NCBI GenBank assembly: GCA_003056245.1 | Contig: MVDH01000001.1 | Span: forward strand, 94,794-158,793 | Length of the DNA stretch: 64,000 bases | From: Cellvibrio sp. 79 | Lineage (GTDB): Bacteria; Pseudomonadota; Gammaproteobacteria; Pseudomonadales; Cellvibrionaceae | Reading direction: 5' to 3' | Shown here: one piece after another, positions 28,049 through 38,650 of the stretch | Layout: each line of letters begins with the position of its first letter | Numbering within the stretch: the first letter of the stretch is position 1 | The notes under the pieces: generated by a model | The model's input: only the letters and a program-made list of their open reading frames with translations | What the model was told of the DNA's origin: nothing | Databases searched by the model: none | Position numbers and translations under genes: made by a program

Positions 28049-30244
28049 ATGAATCTTGATGGTGCCTTGCAGACATTCTTCGCTGAGGCGGAGGACTTAT
28101 TGAATTCAATGGAAGCCGCCTTATTGCGTTTGGATGAAGGCGAGAAGGATATGGAAACCATCAACGAAATTTTTCGCGCAGCTCACACCATCAAAGGTTC
28201 GGCGGGTTTATTTGGTTTGAACGACATCGTGAGTTTTACTCATATTGTGGAGAATGTTCTTGACCGCGCGCGCGATGAAAAAATCACTTTAAGCAGCGAC
28301 TTACTCAGTATTTTATTACCTTGTCGCGATCACATTGCGGTGTTGGTAGAAAATGCCATGCACGAACGCGTGAATGACGAAGCTTGCCTCGCACAGGGGC
28401 AAGCATTGCTCGACGCATTAAAACCCTGGCTCGACGCTGCTGTGCCGGTAGCCGCCAAACAAGGAAATAATGCAACTGCAGGTTTTTTTGATGGCAATAC
28501 AGGCCTCGCGTCTGATCGCGATGCATGGCATATTTCCGTGCGCTTTGGTCCGGATTTATTACGCAATGGTATGGACCCATTTTCAATTCTTCGTTTTTTG
28601 CGCACATTGGGCGAAATTACCCATATCACTACTATCACCGATCATCTGCCGGAATTTAACGATTTTGATCCTGAGCAATTGTATCTCGGTTTTGAAATTA
28701 CCCTGAGTAGCAATGCCAGTCAGCAGCAAATTGAAGATGCTTTTATGTTTGTGCGCGAAGAATCTTCAATAAAAATTATTCCCCCGCGCAGCAACGTTAA
28801 TGCCTTTGTCAATTTAATCCAGTCGCTACCGGAAAACGCGCAGCGGCTCGGTGAAATTCTAGTGAAGAGCCATGCAATTAGTTATCAGGAACTTGAGGCT
28901 GCGTTGGCTACGCAGAAAAACCAGGCCAAGGCACTCGGTAAAGTGGGGATGCTGGGCGATATTTTAATTGAAGAACAAGCGGTGGCGCCGGAAATTGTAA
29001 ATGCTGCACTGGATAAACAGAAAAAAAACAGTGAGAAAAAGTCCAGTCCCGAAAATCGTTTTATTCGCGTAGACGCTGAACGTCTCGATAAACTAATTAA
29101 TTTAATTGGCGAGTTGGTTATCAATCGCCAGCGTGTAGATTTACTTGCTTCCAAAATGGGCAACCCAACCCTGATTGAAGCGGTGACATCCATGGGCAAT
29201 TTTACCGAAGCCATTCGCGATGCGGCACTTACCCTGCGCATGGTTCCTATTGGGGATACTTTCCAGAAATTCAAACGCGTAGTGCGTGACACCGCTAAAT
29301 CATTAAACAAAGAAATTGAATTGGAAATTGAAGGTGCGGAAACTGAACTTGATCGTTCCATGGTGGAAAAATTAAATGACCCATTGATGCATATTGTGCG
29401 CAATGCAATGGATCACGGTATTGAATCCATCGCGGTGCGCCAGGCGCGGAATAAACCGGACAGTGGCACTATCAAGCTCACCGCGCGTCACGATGCGGGC
29501 AATATCGTTATCGGCATCCATGACGATGGCGGTGGACTTGATGTGGAAAAAATTCGTAAGAAAGCGATTGCCAACGGTTTGATCGAAGAGGGCGTACATC
29601 TTTCTCGCCAGGAATTATTTCAATTGATTTTCCATCCGGGCTTATCAACCGCCGAGCAGGTTACTAACTTGTCGGGGCGTGGTGTAGGGATGGATGTTGT
29701 GAAACGCAATATTGAGGAGCTGCAAGGCGGTATTGAAATCGAAAGTGAAATGGGTGTGGGCACGAGCTTAAGTATTCGCTTGCCACTCACGCTCGCGATT
29801 ATTGATGGGTTCCATGTTACCGCCGGCAATATTGATTTTATTGTGCCGCAAAACACGATTCTTGAGTGCGTGGATTTAAATTCGCTCAGTCATGTACAAG
29901 GTCAAAATTGTGTAAACCTGCGTGGTGATCAGGTGCCTTACATTCGCTTGCGTGAAATTTTTTCACTGCAACCGGGCAGACACAGTCGTGAAAAAATTGT
30001 GGTGGTTCAATTTGGTGAAAAACGTGCGGGCATTGTTGTCGATGAATTGCACGGCGAAATCCAAACTGTCGTAAAACCCATGGGCCCCATTTTTCAGGCA
30101 CTGAAAGGAATAGGAGGGTCAAGTCTTTTAGGCACAGGTGCGGTTGCGCTGATTCTGGATATCCAGCAATTAATCAGTTTTGCTATTAACCGCGAACATC
30201 TCCGTAACAATGCCTTTTCAGTCAACATCCAGGAGCAGGAATAA
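28049..30244 (+). CDS. cheA: Chemotaxis histidine kinase CheA with an inserted GspE-N/MshEN-like domain
   Basis: Protein of 731 residues. The N-terminal Hpt domain has the phospho-histidine at 46 (AAHTIKGSAGLFGL). Then a P2-like region (FGPDLLRNGMDPFSILRFLR..LGEI) and, at about 262-325, an insert (RLGEILVKSHAISYQELEAA..KVGMLGDILIEEQAVAPEIV) that resembles the N-terminal domain of GspE/MshE ATPases. P3 dimerisation, P4 ATPase (HIVRNAMDHGIE, GIHDDGGGLD, GRGVGMDVVKRN) and the P5 CheW-like domain follow and look complete. It autophosphorylates under receptor control and passes phosphate to CheY, CheB and probably the EAL response regulator. Confidence 0.95.
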   Translation: MNLDGALQTFFAEAEDLLNSMEAALLRLDEGEKDMETINEIFRAAHTIKGSAGLFGLNDIVSFTHIVENVLDRARDEKITLSSDLLSILLPCRDHIAVLVENAMHERVNDEACLAQGQALLDALKPWLDAAVPVAAKQGNNATAGFFDGNTGLASDRDAWHISVRFGPDLLRNGMDPFSILRFLRTLGEITHITTITDHLPEFNDFDPEQLYLGFEITLSSNASQQQIEDAFMFVREESSIKIIPPRSNVNAFVNLIQSLPENAQRLGEILVKSHAISYQELEAALATQKNQAKALGKVGMLGDILIEEQAVAPEIVNAALDKQKKNSEKKSSPENRFIRVDAERLDKLINLIGELVINRQRVDLLASKMGNPTLIEAVTSMGNFTEAIRDAALTLRMVPIGDTFQKFKRVVRDTAKSLNKEIELEIEGAETELDRSMVEKLNDPLMHIVRNAMDHGIESIAVRQARNKPDSGTIKLTARHDAGNIVIGIHDDGGGLDVEKIRKKAIANGLIEEGVHLSRQELFQLIFHPGLSTAEQVTNLSGRGVGMDVVKRNIEELQGGIEIESEMGVGTSLSIRLPLTLAIIDGFHVTAGNIDFIVPQNTILECVDLNSLSHVQGQNCVNLRGDQVPYIRLREIFSLQPGRHSREKIVVVQFGEKRAGIVVDELHGEIQTVVKPMGPIFQALKGIGGSSLLGTGAVALILDIQQLISFAINREHLRNNAFSVNIQEQE

Positions 30245-30754
30245 ATGAATCAGGCAAGTAAACAAAAAAAGACCGGTTCCCCGGAAGTGATTAAGCAATA
30301 TTTAACATTTCGTATTGGTAATGAGCATTACGGCCTGGAGTTATCGCAAACACGGGAAATTATTGAATACAGCGGCATCACCGAAGTGCCATTGATGCCT
30401 AATTTTTTGCGTGGCGTAATTAATTTACGCGGTGAAGTAGTGCCGGTTATTGATTTGGCTGTGCGTTTAGGACGCAAATCTATTGAAGTGCAAAAGCGTA
30501 CCTGCATTATTGTCGTGGAATTGCAAAACAACGAGCAAAACCATGTGCTGGGTTTGCTTGCGGATGCGGTGAGTGAAGTAATCGAAATGGATGATGAAAA
30601 TATAGAAGATGCACCGTCTTTTGGAGCCAATATTCGCGCCGAGTTTATTCAAGGTATTGCCAAGCGCGAGGATGAATTTGTGGTATTGCTGGATGCAAAT
30701 AATGCCTTGTCCATCCGCGAGCTGGCGCATTTGGTAGAAGCCCAGTTGCAATAA
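30245..30754 (+). CDS. cheW: Chemotaxis coupling protein CheW
   Basis: Protein of 169 residues; the ATG directly follows the cheA stop codon. CheW fold: [46 protein letters not shown], then [20 protein letters not shown] and [12 protein letters not shown]. It bridges receptors and CheA in the signalling array. Slightly longer than a minimal CheW because of a polar N-terminal extension. Confidence 0.95.
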   Translation: MNQASKQKKTGSPEVIKQYLTFRIGNEHYGLELSQTREIIEYSGITEVPLMPNFLRGVINLRGEVVPVIDLAVRLGRKSIEVQKRTCIIVVELQNNEQNHVLGLLADAVSEVIEMDDENIEDAPSFGANIRAEFIQGIAKREDEFVVLLDANNALSIRELAHLVEAQLQ

Positions 30755-30782
30755 TCCACTTTATTGTTGTGAGGGAGTTACC

Positions 30783-32459
30783 GTGTTAGCTAATTTAACC
30801 TTGAAGTCCAAAATATTATTACTTAGCGCCATGATTATTTTAGGACTGTGCGTATTGGGTGGTTCCGCTTATTTACAAATTCGCCAATTCAATGCAATTG
30901 TCGATGAAACCAATCTGCATGTGCAGAGCCGCTCGGATATTTTGGACGAGATTCAGGGGTCCGCTATTGCGTTTAAAACCCAGGTGCAGGAATGGAAAAA
31001 TATCCTTATCCGCGGTAATGATCCTGAACAATTTGTTAAGTATGTCGATGGTTTTAACAGTGCCGAAAAAACGGTACAGAATCATCTTGCTAAAGCATTA
31101 GCGCTACAAAAAACAGAAGGTATTGCCACTGAAGCCATAGAAAAACTCCAGGCGGAACATGCTGCATTGGGGAAAAATTATCGCAGCGCCCTGGGAAGTT
31201 TTGAACAGGATGAAGCGAATACAGGTAAGGCAGTTGATAAACTGGTAAGTGGGATGGATCGTGAAACAGCCTCACAAATGGAGGCACTGGCTGCCGCCAC
31301 TAGCAATGGGTTTGAACAATATCTGACGGAGTCAGATAAAAAAACTGAAGCGGTTTATAGCGAAACTGTGAATATTCTGGTCATCATTTGTATTGTCGCA
31401 TCGACGACAATAATCGGAACTATGGTGATTATTTTTCGCGATATGTTTAAAACCCTTGGTGGTGAACCGGCGTACACCGCTGACGTGGTTTCACAAGTAG
31501 CTAACGGCTATCTCAATATCGATATCCAACTCAAGCACGGCGATCAGAGTTCACTGTTGGCCAGTGTGGCCAACATGCGTAAACAGCTCGCCGAAATTAT
31601 TGGCGATGTGCGTAGTTCAGCGGACGCCCTGTCTTCGGCCTCAGAAGAAGTTAATGCAACTGCGCAATCATTGGCAAAAGGTGCATCAATACAAGCGGCA
31701 AGTGTGGAAGAAACTTCTGCGTCAATGGAAGAAATGTCAGCGTCTATTTCGCAAAATAGTGAAAACGCAAAAATTACTGATGGTATGGCCCAGAAAGCGG
31801 CGAGCGATGCTGCAACTGGTGGCGAAGCGGTAATGAATACTGTGCAAGCCATGCAAAAAATTGCCGAGCGAATCAGTGTGATTGATGACATTGCCTATCA
31901 AACTAATTTGCTCGCACTAAATGCCGCCATTGAAGCGGGGCGTGCCGGTGAGCACGGGCGTGGTTTTGCGGTAGTAGCTTCCGAAGTGCGTAAGCTTGCA
32001 GAGCGAAGCCAGGTAGCTGCACAAGAAATTGGTACCTTGGCATTGGATACCGTGAAGCGAGCTGAAACAGCCGGGATTATGCTTAACGATATGGTGCCCG
32101 CAATTCGCAAAACGGCAGATTTGGTGCAAGAAATTGCGGCTGCGTCGTCAGAGCAGAATGCCGGGGTTGCACAAATTAATGGCGCCATTGGCCAAGTGAG
32201 TCAAACCCTGCAGCAAAATGCGGCGGCGTCTGAAGAATTAAGCTCTACCTCGGAAGAAATGAGTGCGCAGGCAATTCGTTTGCAGGAGTCGATGACCTAT
32301 TTCAAATTGCACGCGGAAGCTGCTCATAGTGCATTCAAGAAAACATCACCCAAACCATCCTCCAAGTCATCTGCTCCCATCTCCGGGGCTAAAAAAATCG
32401 CCACCCAACGTGCAGTCGGTGGTGATGACATGGATGAAAACTTTGTGCGTTTTAACTGA
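30783..32459 (+). CDS. Methyl-accepting chemotaxis protein, copy 1
   Basis: Protein of 558 residues from GTG 30783 with GAGGGAG upstream. TM1 about 9-30, a helical periplasmic domain (about 31-195) of the four-helix-bundle type, TM2 about 198-218, then a HAMP-like region ([21 protein letters not shown]), methylation helices and the tip [42 protein letters not shown]. The tail ends [13 protein letters not shown] resembles the aromatic CheR/CheB-tethering pentapeptide (NWETF type). It is a close paralogue of the next gene, so a tandem duplication with a diverged sensor half. Confidence 0.93.
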   Translation: MLANLTLKSKILLLSAMIILGLCVLGGSAYLQIRQFNAIVDETNLHVQSRSDILDEIQGSAIAFKTQVQEWKNILIRGNDPEQFVKYVDGFNSAEKTVQNHLAKALALQKTEGIATEAIEKLQAEHAALGKNYRSALGSFEQDEANTGKAVDKLVSGMDRETASQMEALAAATSNGFEQYLTESDKKTEAVYSETVNILVIICIVASTTIIGTMVIIFRDMFKTLGGEPAYTADVVSQVANGYLNIDIQLKHGDQSSLLASVANMRKQLAEIIGDVRSSADALSSASEEVNATAQSLAKGASIQAASVEETSASMEEMSASISQNSENAKITDGMAQKAASDAATGGEAVMNTVQAMQKIAERISVIDDIAYQTNLLALNAAIEAGRAGEHGRGFAVVASEVRKLAERSQVAAQEIGTLALDTVKRAETAGIMLNDMVPAIRKTADLVQEIAAASSEQNAGVAQINGAIGQVSQTLQQNAAASEELSSTSEEMSAQAIRLQESMTYFKLHAEAAHSAFKKTSPKPSSKSSAPISGAKKIATQRAVGGDDMDENFVRFN

Positions 32460-32519
32460 TAAACATTGCCCCATGAATATATTGGGAAATTGTGATCAAA
32501 GATCTTAATGGAGTTAAAC

Positions 32520-34154
32520 ATGACTGTTGCAAAAAAAATGTTATTGCTGGTTGCTACGGCGTTACTGGGGATAATTATTCTGGCGAGTGCGGCGCAAGTG
32601 CAGATCAATACTGTGTTTGAACAAACTAATTACAGTAATGATAATGTAATTCCTAGTATGCAGCTCTTATCTGAAATTCAAAATAATGTCTATCGTGCGC
32701 GAATCCGACTGAATCGGTTTATTCTCAATACTGATCTCGCTCAAATTGAAAAACTGGAGGCTGACATTAATAAAGCTATTGCTGATGCTAGCGCCGGACT
32801 AAAGAAGTACGATGATATGGTAGCTGATGAGCGTGACAAAAACTTATTAGTTACTGATAAACAATCCTTGGAAAAATTTCTCAACCATATCCCCGCTGTT
32901 CTGGCCGCATCAAAGAAAAATCAATTTGAAGTGGCGCGCGATCTAATGGAGAAAGCAAGTGAAGATGCACGCTCAGTGGCAACAGCGCTTGAAGCTCATG
33001 CAGCTTATAATTCCGAAATTGCCGATAACGCCAAAAAAAGTGCTCTTGCCACCAAATCCAAAGCAGCCATTTTCTCAATCATCATTTCTTCTGTAACGTT
33101 AGTTGCAATTGCATTGTTCGGTTTTTTCATCGCCCGCAATTTGCTTCGCCAATTGGGTGGCGAGCCCGACTATGCCGCTGCCGTTGTCGCAAAAATTGCC
33201 AGCGGTGATTTAACACAGCAAGTGGATACCAAACCCGGTGATACCACCAGCATGCTCGCAGCGATTCGGGAAATGTCTACTTCGCTATCACAAGTATTGG
33301 GTGAAGTACGCAGCTCTGCTGATGCGCTGGCATCTGCATCGGAAGAAGTGAATGCTACTGCACAATCGCTTGCTAAAGGCGCATCCGTGCAAGCGGCAAG
33401 CGTGGAAGAAACGTCGGCATCCATGGAGCAAATGTCGGCATCGATTATGCAAAACAATGAAAATGCCAGTATCACCGATGGTATGGCCCAAAAGGCGGCG
33501 GCGGATGCTGCAACAGGTGGGAATGCTGTTGCCAGTACTGTTGAAGCGATGCAAAAAATCGCAGATCGTATTAGTGTCATTGATGACATCGCCTATCAAA
33601 CCAATTTGCTTGCATTGAACGCAGCAATTGAAGCAGGGCGTGCCGGTGAGCACGGGCGTGGTTTTGCGGTGGTTGCATCGGAAGTACGTAAGCTGGCCGA
33701 ACGTAGCCAGGTTGCCGCGCAAGAAATCGGATCGCTCGCGGGTGAAACGGTTAATAAAGCTGATAATGCGGGTAAGCTTTTGCAGGAAATGGTTCCCAGT
33801 ATTCGCAAAACCGCTGATCTGGTACAGGAAATTTCTGCCGCATCATCCGAACAAACTGCGGGTGTTAATCAAATTAATGCGGCGATTGGGCAAGTGAGCC
33901 AAACCATGCAGCAAAATGCTGCCGCTGCAGAAGAGTTGAGCTCAACGTCCGAAGAGTTAAGTTCACAAGCAATGCGACTGCAAGATGCTGTCAGTTATTT
34001 CACTTTATCTGTTGAGGACTCCCGCAATAATTTTGCGCGCAGCTCCCGCCCGGTAGCGAAACAAGCAACTGCACCGGCACGCACCAAAAAATCGATATCG
34101 AACTCTGTGCCGAGTGATGATGATCTCGACAAGGATTTTGTGCGCTATACCTAA
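32520..34154 (+). CDS. Methyl-accepting chemotaxis protein, copy 2
   Basis: Protein of 544 residues. I chose ATG 32520, which has GGAG 6 bases upstream; the ATG at 32508 contains that site. Same layout as copy 1: TM1 about 4-24, a helical periplasmic domain with little similarity to copy 1, TM2 about 183-205, HAMP-like [21 protein letters not shown], and a signalling domain almost the same as copy 1. The tail ends LDKDFVRYT, so DFVRY could be a CheR/CheB tether. The two receptors probably detect different ligands through one array. Confidence 0.93.
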   Translation: MTVAKKMLLLVATALLGIIILASAAQVQINTVFEQTNYSNDNVIPSMQLLSEIQNNVYRARIRLNRFILNTDLAQIEKLEADINKAIADASAGLKKYDDMVADERDKNLLVTDKQSLEKFLNHIPAVLAASKKNQFEVARDLMEKASEDARSVATALEAHAAYNSEIADNAKKSALATKSKAAIFSIIISSVTLVAIALFGFFIARNLLRQLGGEPDYAAAVVAKIASGDLTQQVDTKPGDTTSMLAAIREMSTSLSQVLGEVRSSADALASASEEVNATAQSLAKGASVQAASVEETSASMEQMSASIMQNNENASITDGMAQKAAADAATGGNAVASTVEAMQKIADRISVIDDIAYQTNLLALNAAIEAGRAGEHGRGFAVVASEVRKLAERSQVAAQEIGSLAGETVNKADNAGKLLQEMVPSIRKTADLVQEISAASSEQTAGVNQINAAIGQVSQTMQQNAAAAEELSSTSEELSSQAMRLQDAVSYFTLSVEDSRNNFARSSRPVAKQATAPARTKKSISNSVPSDDDLDKDFVRYT

Positions 34155-34235
34155 TGCGCGATGTTTGTAGCGAGGGGATAAAAATTTTATGCATAACAAT
34201 TCCAGATATGGCAATAAATCGGGGTGGCGATAAAT

Positions 34236-35057
34236 ATGTCTGCGGATAGCGCAACCCCCGTCCCGACTGATCAGGAGTTCCAGTTATTCCAACAGCTTAT
34301 CCAGCAAAAGCTGGGTATTTTTTTGCCTGCACAAAAGAAAGCGTTATTGAGCAACCGGTTATGGAAGCGTTTGCAGGCGTGCAATTTAAAAGGTTTTGGC
34401 GAGTATTATCGTTTTATCCAAAGTCCGCAGGGGCGCGGTGAATTAAGTACTGCATTGGAATTGATAACCACCAACGAAACCTATTTTTTCCGTGAGCAAA
34501 AACATTTCGACTATCTGCAAGAAGAGATACTGCCCAAGTTTCGCCCGGGCCAGAATTTTCGTGTATGGAGTGCCGCTTCATCGACTGGTGAAGAACCTTA
34601 CAGTATTGCAATGGTATTAAAAGACCGTTGCAGTTGCGATTGGGAGCTACTGTGTTCCGACGTGAATCGTACCGTAGTAGAGCAAGCCAAAATAGGAATA
34701 TACCCGGACATGCGCGTACGCAATATTCCACCTGAATATTTGCGCCGCTTTTGTCGCAAGGGTATTGGACCACAAACAGGCAATGTGCGGGTGATTGCCG
34801 AATTGCGTCAGGCGGTACAATTTTTCACACTCAATTTGCATGAAGATTTTCCCGATCTGGGAAAATTTGATTTGGTGTTTCTGCGTAATGTATTGATTTA
34901 TTTTGAAAATGAAAACAAAACTAAAATTCTGGAGCGGATTGCCGAAAAACTGAATCCCGGTGGAATTTTATTTGTGGGCCATTCAGAGAGTTTGCATGGG
35001 ATTAGTAACCGTTTTGTTCCAGTAAAGCCAGCTATCTACCGGTTGGTCGGACGTTGA
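34236..35057 (+). CDS. cheR: Chemotaxis protein methyltransferase CheR
   Basis: Protein of 273 residues; start ATG 34236 with GGTGG upstream (a GTG at 34224 is possible). The N-terminal helical domain (FQLFQQLIQQKLGIFLPAQK) is followed by the SAM-dependent methyltransferase core: NETYFFREQKHF, FRVWSAASSTGEEPYSIAMV (about 108-128), LGKFDLVFLRNVLIYF and GGILFVGHSESL. It methylates receptor glutamates using S-adenosylmethionine and opposes CheB. The two receptors immediately upstream carry possible CheR-binding tails. Confidence 0.95.
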   Translation: MSADSATPVPTDQEFQLFQQLIQQKLGIFLPAQKKALLSNRLWKRLQACNLKGFGEYYRFIQSPQGRGELSTALELITTNETYFFREQKHFDYLQEEILPKFRPGQNFRVWSAASSTGEEPYSIAMVLKDRCSCDWELLCSDVNRTVVEQAKIGIYPDMRVRNIPPEYLRRFCRKGIGPQTGNVRVIAELRQAVQFFTLNLHEDFPDLGKFDLVFLRNVLIYFENENKTKILERIAEKLNPGGILFVGHSESLHGISNRFVPVKPAIYRLVGR

Positions 35058-35060
35058 TAA

Positions 35061-35543
35061 ATGATTGCCGTTCCTGAAATAAAACCGCTACACAGTATTC
35101 ATCCAGGCGAGTGGTATTTCGGTGTTGAATATGAACGTTTGCATACTGTGTTGGGTTCTTGTGTAGCCCTGACAGCCTGGCACCCCAAGCTCAGGTTGGG
35201 CGGGCTTTGCCATTATCTTTTAGCGAAAATGCCCGAGCAAAAATTACCGGGACGCGATTGCCGTTATGCCGCCAATGCACTTGAGCAAATGAAACTGGCG
35301 ATGATGTCATTTGCCGACCCCTCCGAATTTGAACTGGGCGTTTTTGGTGGTGGCGATATGTTTGCCTACAGCACTACTACTTCCATCGGTGCGGACAATA
35401 TCCAGTTCGCGCGCAATTGGTTAATGCGGGAAAAATTAAAACCAATGCAGGTGGATGTGGGCGGAAAAATTTCACGCTCGCTCACGCTAATTATATCTAC
35501 CGGGGAAATTCAATTAAAACATTATCAAATGAATACCGGTTGA
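35061..35543 (+). CDS. cheD: Chemoreceptor glutamine deamidase CheD
   Basis: Protein of 160 residues, three bases after the cheR stop. It carries the CheD signature: TVLGSCVALTAWHPKLRLGG with Cys34 and CHYLL with His51, the 17-residue spacing of the catalytic Cys-His pair. Then YAANALEQM, VFGGGDMF and VGGKISRSL. It converts specific receptor glutamines to glutamates so that CheR can act. Its presence beside cheR and cheB and the lack of cheZ are typical of accessory systems. Confidence 0.94.
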   Translation: MIAVPEIKPLHSIHPGEWYFGVEYERLHTVLGSCVALTAWHPKLRLGGLCHYLLAKMPEQKLPGRDCRYAANALEQMKLAMMSFADPSEFELGVFGGGDMFAYSTTTSIGADNIQFARNWLMREKLKPMQVDVGGKISRSLTLIISTGEIQLKHYQMNTG

Positions 35544-35634
35544 GTTGTTGAAAAGCAGCTCTTATCGACAATACTTTGTGAATTGCGCGCAACCCGGTTG
35601 GTTGCCCGCCAATCTACGTAGAAGTTGAGATGCT

Positions 35635-36681
35635 ATGACTATTAATGTGCTCGTGGTGGATGATTCGGCGGTGGTGCGGCAGGTACTGAGCGGTGTTCTT
35701 AATGAAGCGCCGGATATCAGTGTCTACGCTACTGCTTCTGATCCCATATTTGCGCAACAGCAAATGCAAAAAAAATGGCCGGATGTGGTCCTGCTGGATA
35801 TTGAAATGCCGCGTATGGATGGCCTGACATTTTTGCGTCAGCTAATGCAAGAGCGACCAACGCCGGTAATTATTTGTTCTTCGTTGGCAGAAAAAGGCGC
35901 GGAGTTAACATTGCAAGCGTTAGCCGCCGGTGCCATTGATATCATCACCAAGCCACAATTGGGTGTGAAGGATTTTCTACTCGAAGCCAAACATCTATTG
36001 TGGCAAACCGTGCGCGGTGCTGCAGGTGCGCATGTATCGCGCCGTGTGTCTGTCGCCGATAAAAAACCGGTTGCCGTTGCTGCTCCGGCAGCAGATCTGG
36101 TGGCCATGACGGCAACTACCGATACCATTATCGTGATTGGTACATCAACGGGCGGTACCCAGGCATTAGAGGAAATCCTGAGTAAAATTCCGCGCACTTG
36201 CCCGGGAATTGCCGTAGTACAACATATGCCGGAGAAATTTACCGCCGCTTTTGCCAAGCGCCTTGATGGACTTTGTGAGGTCGATGTGAAAGAAGCGGAA
36301 AGCGGCGATCGCCTGATTCCCGGACGCGTATTAATTGCGCCGGGAGGGCATCATTTGGAAGTGCAACGTTCGGGTGCCCAATATATTGCCAAGGTTTTTC
36401 GCGGACCCAGCGTTAATCGCCATTGCCCTTCGGTCGATGTGTTATTCCGTTCTGCTGCACGTTCCGCCGGACGCAATGCCATGGGAATTATTATGACTGG
36501 CATGGGCGATGATGGTGCGCGCGGTTTACTGGAAATGCGTCAGGTCGGTTGCAGAACTATTGCGCAGGATGAGCAATCCTGCGTGGTATTTGGTATGCCC
36601 AAGGAAGCCATTAATATGGGGGCAGCAAAAGAAATTATGCCTTTATCACAAATTCCTTCCGTTCTCGGAGGCAAGGCATGA
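35635..36681 (+). CDS. cheB: Chemotaxis methylesterase CheB
   Basis: Protein of 348 residues. The receiver domain has Asp55 ([17 protein letters not shown]) and KP at the end of the beta5 loop (DIITKP). After a linker, the methylesterase domain has the triad: Ser171 in VIGTSTGG, His197 in VVQHMPEKF and Asp293 in GMGDDG. It demethylates receptors when phosphorylated by CheA. Its final four bases overlap the next gene (ATGA at 36678-36681). Confidence 0.95.
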   Translation: MTINVLVVDDSAVVRQVLSGVLNEAPDISVYATASDPIFAQQQMQKKWPDVVLLDIEMPRMDGLTFLRQLMQERPTPVIICSSLAEKGAELTLQALAAGAIDIITKPQLGVKDFLLEAKHLLWQTVRGAAGAHVSRRVSVADKKPVAVAAPAADLVAMTATTDTIIVIGTSTGGTQALEEILSKIPRTCPGIAVVQHMPEKFTAAFAKRLDGLCEVDVKEAESGDRLIPGRVLIAPGGHHLEVQRSGAQYIAKVFRGPSVNRHCPSVDVLFRSAARSAGRNAMGIIMTGMGDDGARGLLEMRQVGCRTIAQDEQSCVVFGMPKEAINMGAAKEIMPLSQIPSVLGGKA

Positions 36682-37901
36682 GTTCGGTGATTTCTGAATT
36701 GAGTGTGCTGGTTACCGACGATAGCCTTACCCAGCGACAGTATGCCAAAGCGCTCTGCCAGGATCTTGGAGTGAATTCCCTCTTTGACGCGGCCAACGGA
36801 ATGGATGCGTTGGATGTATTGGCGGCAAATGCAATTGATGTAGTTTTAATTGATCTGGAAATGCCAATCATGGACGGTGTCGAATTAATCCGCTCCATCG
36901 CGCAAAAAAAAATAAAAACCAGCGTCATTATTCTCAGTGCGAAAGATCCCATTCTTATTGCAAGTGTAGGAACCATGGCTGAAGCCGATGGTTTGCATGT
37001 TGTGGGAACATTTCAAAAACCTTTGTTACCCGACGCGCTTGAATGCAGTTTGTTACGTTTTATCCAGGACACCAGGGTTACCGCCGAGCCAAAAAAGTCT
37101 GCAGATATTGAAGTTACAGCACTTGAGTTAAGCCAGGCGTTGGCAAACAACGAATTGACGCTTGCATTTCAGCCCAAGCTTACTGTGCAGGGGTTGTTGT
37201 TACGTGGCGTGGAGGCGCTTGCACGTTGGCGTCATCCGACTAAAGGTTTGGTATCGCCAGCATTATTTATCGAGCTTGCCGAGCGTCACGGCATGATCGA
37301 TGCGCTTACGCATTATTTATTGGAAGAAGCATTTAACTACAAACGCACCTGGCAACAATATGGCTTGCGCTTTCATCTTGCTTTTAATTTATCGCCACTG
37401 TCGCTTGCTGACTCCGATATGGTTGATTGGCTGTGCAAGTTAACGGAACAGTATGGTATCGCTCCCGCAGAAATTACGTTTGAAGTCACCGAAAATGCGT
37501 TATTGGGAGAATTAGCCAGCGCTATTCGTACCCTGGCGCGTTTGCGCTTGAAAGGTTTCCACATCGCCATTGATGATTACGGTACCGGTTTTGCCAACGC
37601 ACAGCAGTTGTCGCGTGTACCTGCGACCGAATTGAAAATAGATCGCTCGCTGGTGCATCGCGCTTCCACTCGCCCGCAACAGCGCACCATTTTGGCCAGC
37701 ACGGTAGACCTTGCCAAAAACCTCAATCTCACTACTGTCGCTGAAGGCGTGGAAACGGAGGAGGATTTTAAAATTCTGTGTGAATTGGGTGTAGATCTGG
37801 TGCAGGGTTATTACTTTTCCAAACCTCTGTTTGCAGATGACTTGCTGGTATGGGTCAAAACCGGTTTAAGCCAGATGCGGCGCCAGCACGAAAAAAAATA
37901 A
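36678..37901 (+). CDS. Response regulator with EAL c-di-GMP phosphodiesterase domain
   Basis: Protein of 407 residues. The receiver domain has the acidic pair VTDDS, phosphoacceptor Asp59 ([13 protein letters not shown]) and FQKP. The EAL domain has catalytic and metal residues in place: RGVEALARW (E179-A-L), [28 protein letters not shown] and VAEGVET, so it should hydrolyse c-di-GMP. It is translationally coupled to cheB, which suggests that CheA phosphorylates it. That would link the chemosensory array to c-di-GMP and thus to attachment or pilus behaviour. It resembles VieA/PvrR-type regulators but lacks a DNA-binding domain. Confidence 0.93.
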   Translation: MSSVISELSVLVTDDSLTQRQYAKALCQDLGVNSLFDAANGMDALDVLAANAIDVVLIDLEMPIMDGVELIRSIAQKKIKTSVIILSAKDPILIASVGTMAEADGLHVVGTFQKPLLPDALECSLLRFIQDTRVTAEPKKSADIEVTALELSQALANNELTLAFQPKLTVQGLLLRGVEALARWRHPTKGLVSPALFIELAERHGMIDALTHYLLEEAFNYKRTWQQYGLRFHLAFNLSPLSLADSDMVDWLCKLTEQYGIAPAEITFEVTENALLGELASAIRTLARLRLKGFHIAIDDYGTGFANAQQLSRVPATELKIDRSLVHRASTRPQQRTILASTVDLAKNLNLTTVAEGVETEEDFKILCELGVDLVQGYYFSKPLFADDLLVWVKTGLSQMRRQHEKK

Positions 37902-38206
37902 GCTACCCTTTTTTTCTCATTTCCAAACAGATTTTCTCTGTCAGCGTCGTGACTGTTTCGTTGAAACAGCCTTCTTCTATATCCCGATTGGCTTGAATTG
38001 ATCCGTGCAAGTGGGTAAATAATCACAAAGGCGGGTTAATATAAGCCTCTTTCTGCTAATACCTTGAGACTGGGTGGATTGATTTGGTTAGTATTCTCCA
38101 CGCGCAGCTATTCATGATGGGTACAGGCTTGTGGTCGCAGCATAGGCCGAAATTGGCGGGTTTCCTGCACAAAGTTTGATTAGCCATTAACCAAAGGGCT
38201 ATTACC
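37902..38206. other. Intergenic region after the chemotaxis operon
   Basis: About 305 bases before the VOC gene. There is a poly-T tract at 37909-37915 but no clear hairpin before it, so the end of the che transcript is not defined. No coding frame or RNA gene seen. Confidence 0.5.
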
Positions 38207-38626
38207 ATGAGCAAAATTCAACCCAAGCTACATGCTGTACACCATATTGCGCTGATTTGTTCGAACTATGAAAAATCCCGGCATTTTTATGTGGATATCC
38301 TGGGGCTGGAAGTACTGGCAGAAAACTATCGGGCGGTGCGTGACTCATGGAAACTGGACCTGGCGTTGCCCAATGGTACCCAACTGGAATTATTTTCATT
38401 TCCCCAGCCACCGGTGCGCCCCTCCCAGCCGGAAGCATGTGGTTTACGCCATCTGGCATTTGTAGTTCGTGACTTGAGTACGGTTATCGATTGGCTGGGT
38501 TGTAATCATATTGACGTGGAACCGGTGCGGGTGGATGAATACACTCAAAAGCGCTTTACCTTTTTTAAAGATCCGGATGGTTTGCCATTGGAACTCTATG
38601 AGTTACCTGCGATCTCGCATAATTAA
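38207..38626 (+). CDS. VOC-family metalloprotein (YaeR/GloA-like)
   Basis: Protein of 139 residues in one VOC domain with two beta-alpha-beta-beta-beta halves: VHHIALICSNYEKSRHFYVDILGLEVL, then WKLDLALPNGTQLELFSFPQP, LRHLAFVVRDL and FFKDPDGLPLELYEL. Metal-ligand positions are filled (His in VHHIAL, Glu in LELFSF, His in RHLAF, Glu in PLELYE). It matches the YaeR subgroup of glyoxalase/dioxygenase-like proteins, whose substrate is not established. Cytoplasmic. 24 bases before the deacetylase-like gene, so perhaps co-transcribed. Confidence 0.88.
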   Translation: MSKIQPKLHAVHHIALICSNYEKSRHFYVDILGLEVLAENYRAVRDSWKLDLALPNGTQLELFSFPQPPVRPSQPEACGLRHLAFVVRDLSTVIDWLGCNHIDVEPVRVDEYTQKRFTFFKDPDGLPLELYELPAISHN

Positions 38627-38650
38627 CTTTTATCAATTGCCGAGTGAGAC

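Noticed and set aside
30783..34154. Mobile-element origin of the duplicated receptors
   Set aside because: No transposase, terminal repeats or target duplications are visible; unequal exchange within the operon explains the pair.
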